DNA of 56,117 nt from an uncultured Pseudomonadota bacterium (GTDB taxonomy: Bacteria > Pseudomonadota > Gammaproteobacteria > CAJXQU01). The first letter of the stretch is position 1, and each line of letters opens with the position of its first letter. Below are positions 53,077 to 56,117 of this stretch, piece by piece. The notes beneath the pieces are model-generated. The model saw nothing but the letters and a program-made list of their open reading frames with translations. It ran no database searches and was not told the origin of the DNA. Both the position numbers and the translations under genes were made by a program. The stretch spans positions 1 through 56,117 of the forward strand of contig CAJXQU010000014.1 of NCBI GenBank assembly GCA_913058255.1, in the 5' to 3' direction.

Positions 53077-54636
53077 GTGAAGTGTGCGATCAAAAAAATC
53101 ATGCTGGCCGTTTTATGGTCAGTTTCTTTAAATATTTCTGCCAGTGAGAAAGTCGTGATAACCGTGGCAGATCCGGTTCCATTCCATATACATCCTCAAG
53201 GAAAGGCTTTTACCATCGAGCTTTCGGCACGATCTACTCGTGAAGGTTTGTCTGTGGCTTATTATTGGCGTGACTTCTCTGGCAAAGCCTTGTCGCCACT
53301 ACGAAAGCTGACTATCAATTCAAATCAACCTCTAAGGTTGCAATCGCCTTCATCAGTGAGTGGTTACTATGGTCTAGTTTTCAAACCAGGAAAATATAAA
53401 ATCCAGTTGAATGATCGTTGGCCAGGTGAAGAGCTCGTGTATGGTTTCGGTATTGGAGAACAAAACCCAGTTCCTCAGCGTAGTGACGATTTAAACGGCA
53501 GGTTTGGAACCGTACATACGAACCGACAAGATCCATATATGCCGAGTTGGATAAAAACAATGACTTGGAAAACCGCTCAAGCATCAGAATGGAATAAAGA
53601 GAATAGTTCTATCGAACAAGCCTACTTTCACGAACTACCGCTGATTATTGAAGATGAGTGGGATAGCGATGATAGGTCTCCAGTTTCGTTGGCTCAGTTG
53701 GAACAACTAACAAGAAAAGTCACTGAGTATTTTGAGGCCGATCAGCGAATTAAAGTTTGGGAGCTGGGCATAGAGGAAAACCTACGGGATAACTTTAAAC
53801 AAGCTTATTATTGGGATAACTTGTCGGCAAAGTCATTTGCAGTTCGACAAGCGGCTGACTTTGTAAATCCAGAAATTAAATTGATTTATCAAATTGCAGA
53901 GCTAGAGATGGAACCTGTTCGACTCTTTCTTAACAGTCAGGCTGCTCAAAATTTTGATATTTTATCGTTACATCCTTATCAATGGCCAGAGTTTGCAGCG
54001 GCTGAAAGTTGGCTAAAAAGTTATTTGCAAGCAGTCAGAGAAGAGATGCAACTAGCTCAACAGAATATGCCGATCTGGTTTACTGAAGTCGGAGCTCCGC
54101 ATCACGGAAATCATCCAAAACACTTTTTTGGTTACCCTATTAACAATCAAGAAAAAGGTGTTTCAGTTCAAGGTCTCACTAGGCAACGTGCCGCCGCGTT
54201 TATGATCAAGGTACATGTGGTAGCGCTGCAGGAAGGTGTCGAAAAGATCTTTTGGTATAACTATATTGATCGAGAATCTGATCGAAAATATGCCGAGAAC
54301 CATTTCGGAATGATCGATTTTTGGGGTTATCCGAAGCCGGTTTATCTTGCCTATATAGCAATGTACAGTCAGCTAAAAAATAAAAAACCTGAGGGACTTA
54401 TTCCTAGAGAAGACGATCTGCTAATTTATGTTTTTGACGACTTGCTTGAAACTACTTATGTCGTTTGGAAAAAGAAAAACCTAAAAGATAAAAGCTCTCT
54501 GCAAGTATCATTAAGTGAATATAATATTGATCTAGAAACCGCTATTATCACTGATGCGGTAGGAACACCGTACTCGTTAGTTGAAGGTTTGTTAGATATT
54601 GGAGAAACGCCCTTGTTTATCACACGACAAAAATAG
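53077..54636 (+). CDS. Periplasmic clan-A glycoside hydrolase of the EPS cluster
   Basis: The 519-residue protein has a signal peptide (1-23, ending ISAS), an N-terminal beta-sandwich-like region (about 25-135) and a TIM-barrel-like domain (about 150-430). Two glutamates fit clan GH-A active sites: E233 in KVWELGIEEN (the acid/base; the usual preceding Asn is Ile here) and E337 in PIWFTEVGAPHHG (the nucleophile). DILSLHPYQWPEF and KIFWYNYID support this. The layout recalls PslG-like (GH39) hydrolases encoded within EPS operons, which trim the polymer in the periplasm. The start is GTG 53077. Substrate unknown. It is the only plus-strand gene of the cluster and convergent with the flippase gene. 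Confidence 0.8.
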   Translation: MKCAIKKIMLAVLWSVSLNISASEKVVITVADPVPFHIHPQGKAFTIELSARSTREGLSVAYYWRDFSGKALSPLRKLTINSNQPLRLQSPSSVSGYYGLVFKPGKYKIQLNDRWPGEELVYGFGIGEQNPVPQRSDDLNGRFGTVHTNRQDPYMPSWIKTMTWKTAQASEWNKENSSIEQAYFHELPLIIEDEWDSDDRSPVSLAQLEQLTRKVTEYFEADQRIKVWELGIEENLRDNFKQAYYWDNLSAKSFAVRQAADFVNPEIKLIYQIAELEMEPVRLFLNSQAAQNFDILSLHPYQWPEFAAAESWLKSYLQAVREEMQLAQQNMPIWFTEVGAPHHGNHPKHFFGYPINNQEKGVSVQGLTRQRAAAFMIKVHVVALQEGVEKIFWYNYIDRESDRKYAENHFGMIDFWGYPKPVYLAYIAMYSQLKNKKPEGLIPREDDLLIYVFDDLLETTYVVWKKKNLKDKSSLQVSLSEYNIDLETAIITDAVGTPYSLVEGLLDIGETPLFITRQK

Positions 54637-54662
54637 TATCTCCTTAATTTGAGCTAAGAGCT

Positions 54663-56006
54663 TTACTTATATTCGCGGGCAAAAGAAAGAACTGTTGGAT
54701 GAATTTTAAGGTGTTTTTTGACTAGAGTAAGCATCCACAAATTCCAGAAAATAGTGACTAAAATCACCGCCATAGCCGCACCAATCATCCCAAATAAAGG
54801 GATAAATATAGCGTTTAAAATTAACAAGATAACTAAGGCCGAGCCAAACACCATCAAGCTATAGTCTTGATGACCTGTGACGTTTAAAAGGCTGGCAACA
54901 GGGCCAATCGAAATAGTGACCAGCTGGCTCAAAGCGAGTAGGGCAAAGACTTCATAGCCGGCAACAAACTCTTCTCCGAAAACACCTAGAATAAATTTCC
55001 CGAAAATTATAAAAACAATGATGCAGATAAGCCCTGGCCAGAACATTAGTTGGGTACTATGAGCGGTTAGTTTCTGTAGTGCAGGCATATCTTGCTCGGC
55101 AAAAGACAGAGCTGCTTTTGGGCGAAAAATACTATCGACAGCGTAAATCATAAAGCTGATCAGCATGGCTATTCTGAAAGCTATACTAAAAATTGCGACC
55201 TGATCAGCGGGTAGAAAAAAACCGACCATGACGACATTGATTTCTGCAAGGAAGCCGATAAATAAAACAGGGATCAATTGAGGCACTCCAATCCTGATCC
55301 ATGAACGTGTTTGAAATGTTGGCTTAGAATTACCCAATGTCCTTTTTAAATGGGTTTTGAAAAAAAGGAAGTGACCCGCAACGACGATAATCATCGCGAG
55401 TAATTGATATGCCATGACGGTTTCTGCATCGAGACTATTGGTTGAGAACCAAATTACCGCGACAAATCCTAATAAAATTAAAGGGCGTATCACCGTATTG
55501 GGTAAGATCATCAAGGCAAACCATGAAAATGCATGGGAGACAGATTCATGAAAAACGGCGATCAAATAAACCGGAATAGTGAAGATGGCTATCAATAGGG
55601 TATTTTTATAGTCAATATCAACTACTCCATCAAAAGAATAGATGACACCACCAAGTATGATGACGGCCAGTATGCCGATTCCAATAAGAATTTGACGACC
55701 ACGTAAAATAAAACCATCGATTAAATCAAAACGTTTGTCGCTGATTGCTTGGCCTATGACTCGGAACGAAGCGGACTCGTAACCAATGCCTATCACTGTC
55801 GAGAGAATGATCATCCACGAAAAGGCGTAAACATATATACCCAGCTGATATGCTCCCATCCATCTTGCTAGTAGCAATTGTGTGAGGAAGGCTAGCGCGG
55901 CCCCTAATAGTCGGCAACCGAACATTAGTGTTGATGCGCCAAGCAGGGAGGAGAGGCTATTATGAGTCTTTTTTTCCGCTGAACGGTTTTTACTTGATAC
56001 TGACAT
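54663..56006 (-). CDS. Wzx-type polysaccharide flippase
   Basis: The protein has 447 residues with about 12-14 hydrophobic segments and belongs to the polysaccharide transporter/MATE-MurJ superfamily: LLGASTLMFGCRLLGAALAF at the N-terminus, LLARWMGAYQLGIYVYAFSW, and LNVTGHQDYSLMVF late in the chain. It should flip undecaprenyl-linked repeat units to the periplasm for the Wzy-type protein. The true start is ATG 56006 (MSVSSKNRSAEKK). The open frame runs on to 56084, but those first residues, MYKRQ, come from the sequencing adapter at the contig end. Genes upstream of it are lost at the contig edge. Confidence 0.9.
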   Translation of the reverse strand: MSVSSKNRSAEKKTHNSLSSLLGASTLMFGCRLLGAALAFLTQLLLARWMGAYQLGIYVYAFSWMIILSTVIGIGYESASFRVIGQAISDKRFDLIDGFILRGRQILIGIGILAVIILGGVIYSFDGVVDIDYKNTLLIAIFTIPVYLIAVFHESVSHAFSWFALMILPNTVIRPLILLGFVAVIWFSTNSLDAETVMAYQLLAMIIVVAGHFLFFKTHLKRTLGNSKPTFQTRSWIRIGVPQLIPVLFIGFLAEINVVMVGFFLPADQVAIFSIAFRIAMLISFMIYAVDSIFRPKAALSFAEQDMPALQKLTAHSTQLMFWPGLICIIVFIIFGKFILGVFGEEFVAGYEVFALLALSQLVTISIGPVASLLNVTGHQDYSLMVFGSALVILLILNAIFIPLFGMIGAAMAVILVTIFWNLWMLTLVKKHLKIHPTVLSFAREYK

Positions 56007-56069
56007 ATTTAATGTGTGTGAAAATGTTGAAGCACTATACAACTGATCGGTAAACAATATATATAAGGA

Positions 56070-56117
56070 CTGTCTCTTATACACATCTGACGCTGCCGAC
56101 GATCTACTCTGTGTAGA
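56070..56117. other. Nextera sequencing adapter, not genomic
   Basis: The last 48 bases begin with the 19-base transposon mosaic end used in Nextera libraries (CTGTCTCTTATACACATCT), followed by GACGCTGCCGACGA, the Read 1 adapter in reverse complement. The next eight bases, TCTACTCT, are the reverse complement of the i5 index AGAGTAGA (known as N504/S504), and GTGTAGA begins the P5 side. The genome ends at or before 56069. Confidence 0.98.

Noticed and set aside
56007-56084. N-terminal extension of the flippase starting MYKRQ
   Set aside because: The start codon and first residues are translated from Nextera adapter sequence.

Overview
The window is a contig from a gammaproteobacterium, very probably a methylotroph. 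Its housekeeping gene order is gammaproteobacterial: rsmB-fmt-def, dprA-smg-topA-tsaC, ispB divergent from rplU-rpmA-obgE-proB, and ribF-ileS-lspA. It also encodes MtdA and FchA, the tetrahydrofolate-linked one-carbon enzymes typical of methylotrophs. One secreted protein carries a VPxPxAxWLF C-terminal anchor of the PEP-CTERM type. A Methylophaga-like or Methylococcales-like lineage fits, but the window alone does not settle which.

Layout. 1-613: the 3' end of a 23S rRNA gene, 5S rRNA and the rrn terminator. 613-2100: zapE (AFG1-type ATPase) and a 71-residue orphan with a near-consensus promoter. 2125-11969 (minus strand): trkH, trkA, an NtrX-like regulator, an NtrY-like kinase, a DUF4390 protein, rsmB, fmt and def, mostly overlapping or tightly packed. 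12166-18099 (plus): LysM protein, dprA, smg, topA, tsaC. 18271-23800: PEP-CTERM-like protein, DUF465 protein, a cNMP/rhodanese/coiled-coil protein, gshA. 24040-31167: ispB (minus), rplU-rpmA-obgE-proB (plus), rpsT (minus), murJ and a TlpA-like thioredoxin (plus). 31621-35899: ribF-ileS-lspA. 36003-39922: an unknown protein, a SEL1/SPOR protein and mtdA (minus), with fchA divergent (plus). 40126-40371: a probable gene relic. 40454-46164 (minus): nadC, MscS channel, TraB/GumN protein, nagZ and two dipeptide-type ABC permeases. 47410-56006: an exopolysaccharide cluster with chain-length regulator/tyrosine kinase, Wza-type export protein, outer-membrane beta-barrel, Wzy/O-antigen-ligase-type protein, a periplasmic clan-A glycosidase and a Wzx-type flippase.

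How the genes work together. The last block forms most of a Wzx/Wzy-dependent polysaccharide synthesis and export machine, but no glycosyltransferase lies in the window. The minus-strand block from def to trkH couples protein N-terminal formylation and deformylation, rRNA methylation, an NtrYX-type two-component system and potassium uptake. mtdA and fchA share a 211-bp divergent promoter region and carry out consecutive steps of C1 oxidation on tetrahydrofolate.

The strongest oddities are: a transposase-OrfA-like helix-turn-helix fused to the N-terminus of the polysaccharide tyrosine kinase; a ribosomal protein L21 with an extra helix-hairpin-helix domain of the kind usual in Alphaproteobacteria; an NtrX-like regulator that lacks the sigma-54 contact motif and has an altered Walker B; and a stop-riddled relic beside nadC. 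The last 48 bases are Nextera adapter sequence, not genome, and they create a false N-terminus (MYKRQ) on the final gene. Both contig ends are therefore technical: an rRNA repeat on the left and adapter read-through on the right.
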